31,616 nt of DNA from Candidatus Saccharimonadota bacterium (GTDB lineage: Bacteria; Patescibacteriota; Saccharimonadia; Saccharimonadales; UBA10212): assembly GCA_028288985.1 (NCBI GenBank), contig JAQGHE010000040.1, positions 1 to 31,616 of the forward strand. The letters run 5' to 3'. Of this stretch, positions 22,580 through 30,685 are shown in pieces; position 1 is the stretch's first letter; each line of letters starts with the position of its first letter. The translations under genes were made by a program, and so were the position numbers. The notes below the pieces were generated by a model, which ran no database searches, was not told where the DNA came from, and saw only the letters and a list, made by a program, of their open reading frames with translations.

Positions 22580-22714
22580 CTATGCATCCAATTATATAGA
22601 GTACGTACGATAATAACACTATGGATAGGGATTTTGAACCTGAGGTAGCCTCTCAGCTTACTCTCAGTTAAAATTAATAGCATATGGTTTCAGACAACTA
22701 AATATTTTGGCGGG

Positions 22715-24142
22715 CTGCAAATTAATACGCATTTAACTGATTTTCTAAAAGCCAACGCGGCCAATCTTCCCGATAAACCGGCGCTGGTCACCGAAAGCCG
22801 TACTCTTAACTGGGACGAGCTATATAGGGCGGTGGAAATCTGCGCCAGCGTCCTTTCGACCAGGCTGCCAGGTTCAGAGCAGCAGCTGGTTTCACTGCTA
22901 ATGCCCAACAGCTGGGAATATGTAGTAGCTTATTTGGCTGTCCTTCATGCCGGGCATATAGCCCTACCTCTGGACGTCATCTATAAACCGCTGGAACTGG
23001 GTGCCATCTTAAGCCAGATGAAGCCCGTGCTAGTTATCGCTGACGAGTCCAACCGGCTCCGGCTTGATACCCAAATACCCGTACTAACCTTATCGGATCT
23101 GGAGAGCGGTAGCCGGCGGGAGAAGCCCCACCTGCGCCTGCCGGCGGACGAGCAAATTGCCACCGTTTTCTTTACCTCCGGCACTACCGGCCGGCCTAAA
23201 GCGGCCCCCTATACTCACGCCAACCATATATGGAATATTGAGGTCTGCTCGAAAGTGTGGGCCTGGGATGAACACGATAGCCTGCTGATCTCGCTGAGGC
23301 TCTCCCACTGGTATGGCAGCGTAATGGGTCTTTCAGGAGCACTTTATCACGGCAATACCTTATACCTTCAGGACCGTTTCGACGCGGAGGGAACTCTCGC
23401 CGCCTTGTCAGCTGGAAACATATCAATGTTCACCCACGCGCCCTTGGCTTATTCCAAGCTGCTGCAGGCGGAGAACGGTGATAAATATGATCTTTCCAAG
23501 GTACGCCTGTTTATCTCGGGGTCGGGGCCTCTGCCCCCGAAAGTCTGGCAGGAGTTCAAAGACCGCTACGGAGCGGAAATATTAGAGGTTTACGGTTCAA
23601 GCGAAACCGGCCGCATAGCCTCCAACCTGCTCAACGAGCGCATACCCGGCTCCACGGGACGCATTCTGCCGGGAGTAGAGGCAAAAATCGGCGCTAAGAA
23701 CGAACTGCTCGTTAAATCGCCCGGCGTTTTCCCCGGCTACTATAAGAACCCGCAGCTTACGGATAAATTGAAAACCAGCGACGGATTTTGGCGGACAGGA
23801 GATATCGCTGAACTTAACGGCGGTCGTTTAACTTTGAAGGGGCGCATGGCTGAAATAATCCGCAAGCAGGGGTACACAGTGTCTCCTCGAGACGTGGAAT
23901 GGGCGCTGCACACCAATCCGGCCATTGCTGAAGTGGCTGTCCTGGGATTGTCCCGGCCGGATGAGCCCGATGATGAATTAGTCTATTTCCTGGTTACCGC
24001 GGCTTCCGAGGATGACATCCGGGATTTTTGCAGGCAGGCGCTTCCATCTGTTTGGCGGCCGGATAGGATCATCATGGTAGAGACCATACCAAGAACCCGA
24101 AGTGGTAAAATTAATATTCCCGAACTCCGGGCCATGCTATAA
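22715..24142 (+). CDS. AMP-forming acyl-CoA synthetase-like enzyme, start codon displaced
   Basis: ANL-superfamily adenylating enzyme. Signatures: P-loop FFTSGTTGRPK, EVYGSSETGRIA (motif II), WRTGDIAEL, LKGRMAEIIRKQGY (hinge), and RTRSGKI with the catalytic Lys near the C-terminus. It activates a carboxylic acid as acyl-AMP and probably loads it onto CoA or a carrier; the acid is unknown. The first usual start in frame is GTG 22832, but typical N-terminal sequence continues upstream (THLTDFLKANAANLPDKPALV), so the protein must start earlier. No ATG, GTG or TTG is available there: the frame holds only CTG 22715 and ATA 22682. An ATG at 22684 right behind a TAAAAT box is out of frame and hits a stop after five codons. 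Removal of one A near 22696 would restore M-V-S-D in frame. It is followed by the OpgC-like gene. Confidence 0.85.
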   Translation: MQINTHLTDFLKANAANLPDKPALVTESRTLNWDELYRAVEICASVLSTRLPGSEQQLVSLLMPNSWEYVVAYLAVLHAGHIALPLDVIYKPLELGAILSQMKPVLVIADESNRLRLDTQIPVLTLSDLESGSRREKPHLRLPADEQIATVFFTSGTTGRPKAAPYTHANHIWNIEVCSKVWAWDEHDSLLISLRLSHWYGSVMGLSGALYHGNTLYLQDRFDAEGTLAALSAGNISMFTHAPLAYSKLLQAENGDKYDLSKVRLFISGSGPLPPKVWQEFKDRYGAEILEVYGSSETGRIASNLLNERIPGSTGRILPGVEAKIGAKNELLVKSPGVFPGYYKNPQLTDKLKTSDGFWRTGDIAELNGGRLTLKGRMAEIIRKQGYTVSPRDVEWALHTNPAIAEVAVLGLSRPDEPDDELVYFLVTAASEDDIRDFCRQALPSVWRPDRIIMVETIPRTRSGKINIPELRAML

Positions 24143-24157
24143 CTTACGTGAGTTTTT

Positions 24158-25348
24158 ATGGATCAAGATATCGCCGTTACCCAAAAAAATAACCGCATCC
24201 ATGCCCTAGACATCATCCGGGGTCTGTTTCTGATTGTCATATTGATAAATCACATAGAGATGTACCCGAGCGGTTTTGACTTATTTACCGGCCGGGGACG
24301 ACTATTGGTGTCGGCCGCCGAAGGTTTTTTCTTCATGTCCGGCCTGCTGGTTGGCATGGTCTACCGCCGCCGCTTAGCCCGCGGCATGAAATTCATATTC
24401 GCAAGGATGTGGCGGCGAGCTCTCGAGCTTTACCTAGGTTCAATTATCCTGACGCTTCTATTTACAGCCGGGGCGATCTACTTCAACGACATGCATATCA
24501 AAGAGGGACTCTACGATGTGATCAACTGGCCGCATATCTTCAAGGAAACCGTTTTGATGCGCTACGGCTACGGTTGGGCGGACTTTCTTATGCGTTTTGC
24601 TATTTTGATGTTTTTGGCCCCGTTTGGCTTTTATATTATCGCTAAAGGAAAGTGGTGGCTGCTGCTACTGCTCAGTCTGGTGGTCTGGGCTTTCCGGGGA
24701 GACAACTTTACTCTCGGCTGGCAGATAATATTTGCTTTGGGCATGCTCATCGGCTACCACTGGTACGAACTAAAGGACCGCCTGCAGAGACTTTCCGCTC
24801 CCGCTCAAAAAATCATCAAGAGATCGCTTGTAGCCATAACGCTTGTTACGTTTACGCTCAGCTACGCCAGCGTTTATATTCTATCCCTGTTAAATCAAAA
24901 CCTCTCAACACTCTCGGCCGGCTGGCAGGGCTTTACGCTCCACTGGAACTCGGCGAATGCCTTCGTGTGGCTCTACAGCGAAAAGTGGACCATGGGACCG
25001 GTCCGGGTAATTCTGTTCCTGATATGGTTCGCCGTGCTGTTTATGGTTGTCGATAAATACATCTCTGCGATCAATAAATACACCAGAAGCACAGTTCAGC
25101 TGCTGGGGCAGAACAGCCTGTTTGTATATATCGCCCACGCCTTCATAGTCTTTATTTTTAAGCTTTTTATTCTGCCTGGCAAACCGCTGATAATCAACTT
25201 GCTGGTTACCGGTGCCGCACTGGCATGTCTTATTGCAGTTACTAGTCTGTACGCTAAACTAATGCCAAAGAGCAAGATTAAAAAAACCTATGGCGCCAAG
25301 CCCGGCAGCCAAAGCCACGCCCGCCAAGTCGAAGCAGTAAAGTCCTAG
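24158..25348 (+). CDS. OpgC-type membrane acyltransferase
   Basis: Polytopic membrane protein of 396 residues with about ten hydrophobic helices. The N-terminal signature RIHALDIIRGLFLIVILINHIEM and the following FFFMSGLLVGMVY match the OpgC family (PF10129), a branch of the acyltransferase-3 superfamily. These transfer acyl groups such as succinyl or acetyl from CoA to extracytoplasmic glycans; OpgC itself succinylates periplasmic glucans. The catalytic His is probably that in NHIE. It lies 15 bases after the acyl-CoA synthetase stop, so one operon may activate an acyl group and then attach it to a surface polymer. GTGAG lies before ATG as a weak ribosome site. The C-terminal tail is basic. 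Confidence 0.88.
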   Translation: MDQDIAVTQKNNRIHALDIIRGLFLIVILINHIEMYPSGFDLFTGRGRLLVSAAEGFFFMSGLLVGMVYRRRLARGMKFIFARMWRRALELYLGSIILTLLFTAGAIYFNDMHIKEGLYDVINWPHIFKETVLMRYGYGWADFLMRFAILMFLAPFGFYIIAKGKWWLLLLLSLVVWAFRGDNFTLGWQIIFALGMLIGYHWYELKDRLQRLSAPAQKIIKRSLVAITLVTFTLSYASVYILSLLNQNLSTLSAGWQGFTLHWNSANAFVWLYSEKWTMGPVRVILFLIWFAVLFMVVDKYISAINKYTRSTVQLLGQNSLFVYIAHAFIVFIFKLFILPGKPLIINLLVTGAALACLIAVTSLYAKLMPKSKIKKTYGAKPGSQSHARQVEAVKS

Positions 25349-25356
25349 CCGACGTC

Positions 25357-26424
25357 TTATTTCAGTAGTGCTAACGAGCGCTGCCAAATTAAGCTGCGCT
25401 GGGCAACCAGGCCATGTCCCGCACCCGTGTAGACATAGTACTCGTGCGGTTTATTGGCGTTATTGAGAGCTTCGTTGAGATCGGCGGAAAAACGCGGCGG
25501 TACTATTTGATCCGCCGTGCCCACATGGATCTGGATATGAGCCTTAGTTCCGCTAAGGAAGTTCAGGGGAGAAGTATCGTTCCAGTATTCCGGGTTGGTA
25601 ATCGGGGTGCCGTGTTTATCCAGCTGGTCCAGCCGGATATTGGCCGCTGTAGCGTTTTGAGTGTCGGAAATAGCGACGTAGGCGGTGAACATATCCTGGA
25701 TATAGCCTACGGGGCCGGCTAGCAGTATAGCGTTTACTATGTCGTCAGATACTACTGCAGCCCGCAAAGCGATGTAAGCACCCATGCTGTGGCCCCAGAC
25801 GCTGATTTTTTTACCGTTAAGGTAGTCTGTCTTCTGGGCGGCGGCCACCAAGCTCAGCGTATCGGTATTGTAGGCCATGGAATAATAAGCGCCTTCCGGC
25901 TGGCCGTCAGGGATGGAAAGACCCTGGCCGCGCAAATCCGGCTTAAGCACCGCTATGCCGTTACGGCTATAAAACTCCATATCCGGCAAATAGGACTTTT
26001 CGGTAGAGTAGCTCCAGGGGTTGGCGTAGCCGTGAAGCAGTATTAATACCGGGTAACCGCCGGCTGGGGGCGGAGTGCTCGGAAGGGTCATCAGCCCGCT
26101 TTCCGTTAAGTTGTCGTGGGGAACTCCAAATTTAAAGATTATGTGGCGCGCGCCGCGGATGACTCCCTGGTCGCTTACCTGCTTTATAGGTTCGCTGGTA
26201 AATTCCGCCTGGCGAGCTACTCGAAGGTTCAGATCCTTATAATAGGTCTGACGTCCGGCGCCTAGTTGCGAGCCGCTGCCGGGCTCGGTACGGTGGGAAA
26301 TATAATCTACCTCAACAAACCACCACACAAAAACAATAAGCAGCGCGGCTACGATTAAGTAGACAAAGTGCTCTGATCTAATAAACCTTTTGTTTAACTT
26401 CTTTATTTTCTTAAATGAGGGCAT
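25357..26424 (-). CDS. Membrane-anchored alpha/beta hydrolase
   Basis: Protein of 355 residues. A basic N-terminus is followed by one hydrophobic helix (about 20-40, YLIVAALLIVFVWWF) with the rest outside, so it is a signal-anchor protein. The hydrolase domain has LLHGYANPW, KPDLRGQGLS, nucleophile elbow GHSMGAY, HVGTADQIVPP (acid) and GAGHGLV (His). It resembles prolyl-oligopeptidase/BAAT-like esterases (S9 or DUF1749-like). It probably hydrolyses esters or peptides at the cell surface. It converges with the OpgC-like gene, eight bases between stops. Whether it removes the groups that OpgC adds is speculation. Confidence 0.85.
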   Translation of the reverse strand: MPSFKKIKKLNKRFIRSEHFVYLIVAALLIVFVWWFVEVDYISHRTEPGSGSQLGAGRQTYYKDLNLRVARQAEFTSEPIKQVSDQGVIRGARHIIFKFGVPHDNLTESGLMTLPSTPPPAGGYPVLILLHGYANPWSYSTEKSYLPDMEFYSRNGIAVLKPDLRGQGLSIPDGQPEGAYYSMAYNTDTLSLVAAAQKTDYLNGKKISVWGHSMGAYIALRAAVVSDDIVNAILLAGPVGYIQDMFTAYVAISDTQNATAANIRLDQLDKHGTPITNPEYWNDTSPLNFLSGTKAHIQIHVGTADQIVPPRFSADLNEALNNANKPHEYYVYTGAGHGLVAQRSLIWQRSLALLK

Positions 26425-26499
26425 TGCTTTTTTTACTTACCTATAATGATACATTCGTTTAAACGTTTAAGCTAATCCCCTTGGCCGCCATAAAATAAA

Positions 26500-26578
26500 C
26501 GGTCCTTATAACCTGAGCTTGCTGTTTAACTGGGCGCTCATATTCGTGCCGCAGTGTCAGGTAGGACCGCTATTTTTT
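26500..26578. terminator. Bidirectional terminator-like hairpin
   Basis: CGGTCCT and ACCTGA (26500-26516) pair with TCAGGT and AGGACCG (26557-26569), leaving a four-base bulge and a 40-base loop. On the plus strand TATTTTTT follows. On the minus strand TTTATTTTA follows, which suits termination of the small leftward gene at 26656. A plus-strand TATAAT (26442-26447) and the palindrome TTAAACGTTTAA (26459-26470) lie upstream, so a short plus-strand RNA of about 125 nt is also possible. The remaining bases between 26425 and 26655 show nothing else. Confidence 0.6.
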
Positions 26579-26655
26579 ATCTAGCCTGCTTGCCCAGTTA
26601 GAAGTTAAAGTTTCTTACTTAAGCAAGAGGTTTGAATCTGGTTAATGTATGGGCG

Positions 26656-26841
26656 CTAGACAATCTCGTGGCGGAGTTTTCTCCACCGGCGGGCCTGTAA
26701 TTGCCTGGACTGGCTGCGCCAACTGTAATCCTCTAGGTCATCTGCTAAATCGGAAAGCCGGGTGGGCCGGGTGATTATGTAATATTTTGTTATATCCACG
26801 TCGTCTGTTTTTTTTCCTCTACTAGCTTGATGCCTCGTCAT
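26656..26841 (-). CDS. Small basic hypothetical protein
   Basis: Protein of 61 residues, MTRHQASRGKK onward, ending in an Arg-rich helix (WRSQSRQLQARRWRKLRHEIV). The start at 26841 is well supported by GGGGG five bases upstream; the frame is open back to 26895. An extended -10 (TGCGATAAT on the minus strand, TATAAT-like bases 26912 to 26907) lies about 60 bases further upstream. A terminator-like hairpin follows at 26500-26578. The basic tail suggests nucleic-acid or ribosome binding, but I do not recognise a family. The good ribosome site is the main reason to believe in the gene. Confidence 0.6.
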   Translation of the reverse strand: MTRHQASRGKKTDDVDITKYYIITRPTRLSDLADDLEDYSWRSQSRQLQARRWRKLRHEIV

Positions 26842-26968
26842 TTTGTCCCCCTTAATTACTTTTGTGCTCTCATCGTAAGCTTTAGCTTGAATCATCCGCT
26901 GTGGAAATTATCGCAGGGTAAATGTTAGTTTTTTAACTCTTCCAGATGCAACAGCTATACTGGAAGGA

Positions 26969-27640
26969 GTGAGTGATTTTAAATTTTATTTAAGCAAAGA
27001 CTCAGACAAAGCTGCCGAGTATATCGCGGCGCGCGTTGGCGAGCAGGCAAGCAAGGGCAGTAAAGTGTTATTTCTGCTGCCGGGCGGCTCCGCGGCGGAC
27101 CTGGCTGTCAAAGCGGCAATGCTGTTGATTGATAGCAAAGCCAACGTCTGCTTCACTCTTACCGATGAACGGTATGGACCACCCGGACATCCCGACTCAA
27201 ACTGGGCCGCATTACTGCAGGCCGGCTTGAAGCTGGAAGGGGCGCAGTATTACGAGGTTCTTCGGGGGCTTTCTTTTGATGCGACCACTCAGGCTTTTGA
27301 CGAATTCCTGGCTAAATCCGTGGATGAGTTCGATTTCATAACAGGAGTGTTCGGAATGGGAGCCGACGGCCATACCGCGGGAATTCTCCCCGGTAGCCCG
27401 GCAGTGCAGTCGCCGGATTATGCCGCAAACTATACCGCCGCAGATTACCCTCGGATAACTACCACCCCAAAATTTTTGAGTAAACTAGACGCCGCTTTTC
27501 TTTACGCTTCCGGGCAGAATAAGCATCAAATGCTTGATACACTGGAACAAGATACTGATGTGGATGTCCAGCCCGCACAGATTTTAAAGCGAGCGCACAG
27601 CCTAACAGTTTTTAATGATTACAAGGGGGAAGAGTTATGA
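26969..27640 (+). CDS. pgl: 6-phosphogluconolactonase
   Basis: Second enzyme of the oxidative pentose phosphate pathway: hydrolyses 6-phosphogluconolactone to 6-phosphogluconate in the cytoplasm. It has 223 residues. The N-terminal LLPGGSAA is the sugar-phosphate-binding loop, TDERYGPPGHPDSN carries the substrate contacts, and GMGADGHTAGILPGS is the family signature of the glucosamine-isomerase-like DevB/SOL group. The start is GTG 26969; TATACT (26956-26961) lies seven bases before it, so the mRNA is probably leaderless even though GGAAGGA touches the start. Its TGA overlaps the ATG of gnd (ATGA), so both are one coupled operon. Confidence 0.93.
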   Translation: MSDFKFYLSKDSDKAAEYIAARVGEQASKGSKVLFLLPGGSAADLAVKAAMLLIDSKANVCFTLTDERYGPPGHPDSNWAALLQAGLKLEGAQYYEVLRGLSFDATTQAFDEFLAKSVDEFDFITGVFGMGADGHTAGILPGSPAVQSPDYAANYTAADYPRITTTPKFLSKLDAAFLYASGQNKHQMLDTLEQDTDVDVQPAQILKRAHSLTVFNDYKGEEL

Positions 27641-28530
27641 AGATAGGATTCAGCGGCCTAGGGCGCATGGGCGGCAACATGACCGCCAGACTTTTAGAAA
27701 AAGGACACCAAGTGGTGGTGCTAAATCGTAGTCCTGAGCCGGTAGCCGCAGCGGTGGCTCTTGGCGCTGAGGCGGCCACAGATTATGCCGACCTGGTTAG
27801 CAAGCTCGACCCGGTAGTGATCTGGCTGATGCTGCCCGAGAGTGTCACCGACGCACATTTCGAACAAGTGCTGCCCCTGATGCCCAAGGGCAGCATACTG
27901 ATTGACGGCGGAAACTCTCGTTTCACCAACTCCCAGCGCAGGGCCGAGACTGCTAATGCCCGCGGCGTTCATTTTCTGGATATCGGTACCAGCGGCGGTA
28001 TTTTAGGCCGCAAGGCAGGTTATGCCATGATGGTCGGCGGCAATGCCGAAGCGATAGCGATTGTCAGACCTATCCTAGATAGCCTGGCGCCGCCAGATGG
28101 CTGGGCACACTTTGGAGAACCCGGCAGCGGACACTACACCAAGATGATCCACAACGCCATTGAGTACGGAATGATGGAATCCTATGCTGAAGGCTATCGG
28201 ATGCTCAAAGAAGGGCCCATCAAAGGCATCGATCTGGCTAAGGCCGGGGCCGTCTGGCAGCGCGGCAGCATCGTGCAATCACTGCTTAATGAGATGGCAC
28301 GACAGGCGCTAGCCGAAAACCCTGATCTCGAGGGTATCGAAGGAGTTGTGGCAGAATCCGGCGAGGCCCGCTGGGCACTGGAAACCGCCAAAGACGTTGG
28401 TATAGAAATGCCCTCCATCCAGGCCAGTTTTGATGTACGCCTAGCTAGCCAACAGGGAAAGATTAACTTCGCCACTAAACTTCTGGCTGCTATCCGCAAC
28501 AAATTCGGCGGCCACCAGATCAACCCTTAG
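27637..28530 (+). CDS. gnd: 6-phosphogluconate dehydrogenase, short decarboxylating type
   Basis: Oxidises and decarboxylates 6-phosphogluconate to ribulose 5-phosphate. The 297 residues correspond to the short form (GndA/YqeC-like, usually NAD+-dependent) rather than the ~470-residue form. Visible are GFSGLGRMGGNM (Rossmann loop), IDGGNSRFTNSQRR (substrate binding), FLDIGTSGGILGRKAGYAMMVGG, and HYTKMIHNAIEYGMMESYAEGY with the catalytic Lys and Asn. AAGGGGGAAG gives a strong ribosome site inside pgl. It follows pgl with a four-base overlap. No glucose-6-phosphate dehydrogenase gene is in this window. Confidence 0.96.
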   Translation: MKIGFSGLGRMGGNMTARLLEKGHQVVVLNRSPEPVAAAVALGAEAATDYADLVSKLDPVVIWLMLPESVTDAHFEQVLPLMPKGSILIDGGNSRFTNSQRRAETANARGVHFLDIGTSGGILGRKAGYAMMVGGNAEAIAIVRPILDSLAPPDGWAHFGEPGSGHYTKMIHNAIEYGMMESYAEGYRMLKEGPIKGIDLAKAGAVWQRGSIVQSLLNEMARQALAENPDLEGIEGVVAESGEARWALETAKDVGIEMPSIQASFDVRLASQQGKINFATKLLAAIRNKFGGHQINP

Positions 28531-28560
28531 CCCCAGAGGCAGCTAAGGCATAGTCGCTAT

Positions 28561-29319
28561 TTATTTTAAAGAAAATGGTGCGGCGGGGTAGCTACTGTAG
28601 GCGGGCAGGCCGAAGAATTGCTCCATGGTCTGGCCTGAGCTATAAAGCTGCGCCCCTAACTCTTTACCGATGTAGCGGATATGCCAAGGTTCGTACTCGT
28701 AGCCGCTCAAACTTTCCTGACCTTTTTGATAACGGATGATAAATCCATAGCTGTGGGCGTTGGCCGCCAGCCACTTGCCCTCACGTGTATCGCCGAAGCA
28801 CTGTTCCAGCTGGCAGGCGCGGCTTGCAGCCCCCAAGTCAGCCGCCAACCCGGTTTGATGTTCGCTATGCCCAGCCCGAGCGCTGGTAGAGTCAGCAAAG
28901 GCTTGGCCCTGGCTGGTCACATAACCGCCATAAACTGCCTTTTGCGTGGAGTAGGAGCGGTAACCGCTTACCAGCATTAATTTAATGCCGGCCCCGGAGG
29001 CCCCGTTAACCAGGCTTTCGAGTGCGCTGGCCGTGTCGGCTCGAACGTGCATATTGTCAGAGCCCCCTCCCTCGCTTAGAGGTACATTGGGTACAGTTAA
29101 GCCCGCAGGGGCGTAACTAGACGGCAGGGCCCGGCCCTTATTCACTACTGCCCACAGGCTGGCTACCTCATCAATAGAATATTGCTTTTTGTTAAACGAG
29201 CTCGCCGCCTGCCCGTTGCTGTAGGTTCTTGCCGGGGCAGATGCTTGCTGGTGCCGAAACAGCAGGGCGCCGGCTACAGCTATACAAAGTAGGCACAAGG
29301 AGAGAACGATTTTCTTCAT
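28561..29319 (-). CDS. D-alanyl-D-alanine carboxypeptidase, VanY type
   Basis: Zinc peptidase of the LAS/peptidase M15B group, 252 residues. An N-terminal hydrophobic signal or anchor (KKIVLSLCLLCIAVAGALLF) is followed by a Ser/Ala-rich linker. The catalytic domain has VSGYRSYSTQ, SEHQTGLAADLG (H-x6-D zinc pair) and EPWHIRYIG (third zinc His). It trims the terminal D-Ala of peptidoglycan stem peptides outside the cell. The start is ATG 29319; the upstream in-frame codons to 29343 cross a TAAAAT box (29332 to 29327) seven bases before this ATG. It is divergent from the LCP gene, with which it shares a 47-base promoter region. Confidence 0.92.
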   Translation of the reverse strand: MKKIVLSLCLLCIAVAGALLFRHQQASAPARTYSNGQAASSFNKKQYSIDEVASLWAVVNKGRALPSSYAPAGLTVPNVPLSEGGGSDNMHVRADTASALESLVNGASGAGIKLMLVSGYRSYSTQKAVYGGYVTSQGQAFADSTSARAGHSEHQTGLAADLGAASRACQLEQCFGDTREGKWLAANAHSYGFIIRYQKGQESLSGYEYEPWHIRYIGKELGAQLYSSGQTMEQFFGLPAYSSYPAAPFSLK

Positions 29320-29351
29320 GAATGTTATTTTAGCGTAGACCACCTTACAAG

Positions 29352-29366
29352 TATAATATTCAAGTT
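29352..29366 (+). promoter_or_regulatory. -10 box of the LCP gene
   Basis: TATAAT at 29352-29357, nine bases before ATG 29367, so the leader is at most about three bases. It is back to back with the TAAAAT box of the divergent carboxypeptidase gene. Confidence 0.55.
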
Positions 29367-30542
29367 ATGCCTGAACGAAGCCTTGGCAAGAAAGATTTTG
29401 ATATTCACCGCACGCTGCCGCGCGCCGGTGCCGTTAAGCCCCATTCCCTAAAGGCTAGGAACACACCGCTAGAAAAAGTCGCCGAGATAACGCCTAAGGA
29501 AAAGGTACGCGGCTTTAGTTTTAAACGATCACTAGCCTCGGTCATTCTAATTATCTTTCTGTTTACCTTAACTATCGGCATCTGGGATGCGGTTGAACTA
29601 AGCGGCGCTAGCAAGAAGATGTTTGGCTCGGGCAATTTATTCAGCCTGCTGCTGGGCAACGATCTAAAGACCGATGCCTCCGGCCGCGTTAACATCCTGC
29701 TGGCAGGCTATTCGGCGGATGATGCGGGGCACTCCGGCGCCAACCTGACGGATTCCATCATGCTTCTAAGTCTTAACCAGACTAAGAAGACCGGCTACAT
29801 GTTAAGCATACCGCGGGATCTTTGGGTCAGCATCCCGGGCTACGGCCACGCCAAGATTAACGAGGCCTATCAGGACGGCAATTGGGCCAACTTTAGCGAG
29901 ATCGGTTATCCGGCCGGCGGCATGGGCTTACTGGAAAAAGTGGTCTCTGATAATTTCGGCGTACCCATCAATTACTATTCGCTAATCAATTACTCTGCCT
30001 TCCGGGACACTGTTAACGCCGTGGGCGGCATAACGATTGATATAAAAAGCAGCGATCCTCGCGGCCTCTATGATCCCAGCCTGGACTACACCTCGGCAGC
30101 CTGCTGCGCTCTGGCCAATTATCCTAACGGCCCGGTTACCTTAAACGGTAAGCAAGCCCTAAACCTTGCCCGGGCAAGGGGTGATGCTTATGGCTCATAC
30201 GGCTTCGGCCAGGCAGATTTTGATCGCACCCAGCACCAAAGGCAGATGCTGCTGGCTTTAAAGCAAAAATCCGCCACGGTAAAAACTATTCTTAATCCGA
30301 CAAAGTCGGGTCATCTTTTTGACGGTATGGCCAACAACGTTAAAACCGATGTAGATATAGGCGCCGCCTTGCCGCTTTATCGCCTGTTTAATGCCGTTAA
30401 CGCCGGGAGCCTGCAATCGCTAAGCCTGCGAGACCTGAGCGGCAAAAACTATCTGACAGATTACGGCGGAGCGCTTATCCCAGCCGCCGGTGTCAGCGAT
30501 TTCAGCGCCATCCAAGCCGCCATCCAAAACCTGAACCAATAA
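29367..30542 (+). CDS. LytR-CpsA-Psr (LCP) family protein
   Basis: Membrane-anchored phosphotransferase of 391 residues that attaches undecaprenyl-phosphate-linked polymers (teichoic acid, capsule or glycan) to peptidoglycan. A cytoplasmic N-terminus of about 50 basic residues is followed by one transmembrane helix (about 55-75). The LCP domain (PF03816) has VNILLAGYSADDA, LTDSIMLLSL (Asp in the metal/pyrophosphate site), SIPRDLWVSIPGYG (the two Arg/Asp contacts), KINEAYQDG, AVGGITIDI and LNGKQALNLARARGD. All core motifs are intact. It lies beside the D,D-carboxypeptidase, which fits cell-wall assembly. Confidence 0.95.
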   Translation: MPERSLGKKDFDIHRTLPRAGAVKPHSLKARNTPLEKVAEITPKEKVRGFSFKRSLASVILIIFLFTLTIGIWDAVELSGASKKMFGSGNLFSLLLGNDLKTDASGRVNILLAGYSADDAGHSGANLTDSIMLLSLNQTKKTGYMLSIPRDLWVSIPGYGHAKINEAYQDGNWANFSEIGYPAGGMGLLEKVVSDNFGVPINYYSLINYSAFRDTVNAVGGITIDIKSSDPRGLYDPSLDYTSAACCALANYPNGPVTLNGKQALNLARARGDAYGSYGFGQADFDRTQHQRQMLLALKQKSATVKTILNPTKSGHLFDGMANNVKTDVDIGAALPLYRLFNAVNAGSLQSLSLRDLSGKNYLTDYGGALIPAAGVSDFSAIQAAIQNLNQ

Positions 30543-30576
30543 CCCTGAATTAGAATTCCCAGGGAATCCTCGAGTA

Positions 30577-30605
30577 TTGACTTTTTATCACGCTTATGGT
30601 AATAT
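30577..30605 (+). promoter_or_regulatory. Strong sigma70-type promoter
   Basis: TTGACT (30577-30582), spacer of exactly 17 bases ending in TGG, then TAATAT (30600-30605). It is one of the most consensus-like -35/-10 pairs in the window. It drives a leader of about 75 bases with a hairpin (30636-30657) whose stem GGCGC/GCGCC carries the GNRA-type loop GTAA. Confidence 0.75.
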
Positions 30606-30685
30606 ATTAATGTTATTCTGATAGGAGTAACAACAGGGGTGGCGCGTAAGCGCCCCCAGAACCCGTTAGACAACTGGAGGAGAGC

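Noticed and set aside
26557..26578. T-box riboswitch (GGTAGGACCGC resembles the T-box)
   Set aside because: The match is imperfect, the T-run follows at once, and no aminoacyl-tRNA synthetase or amino-acid gene lies downstream.
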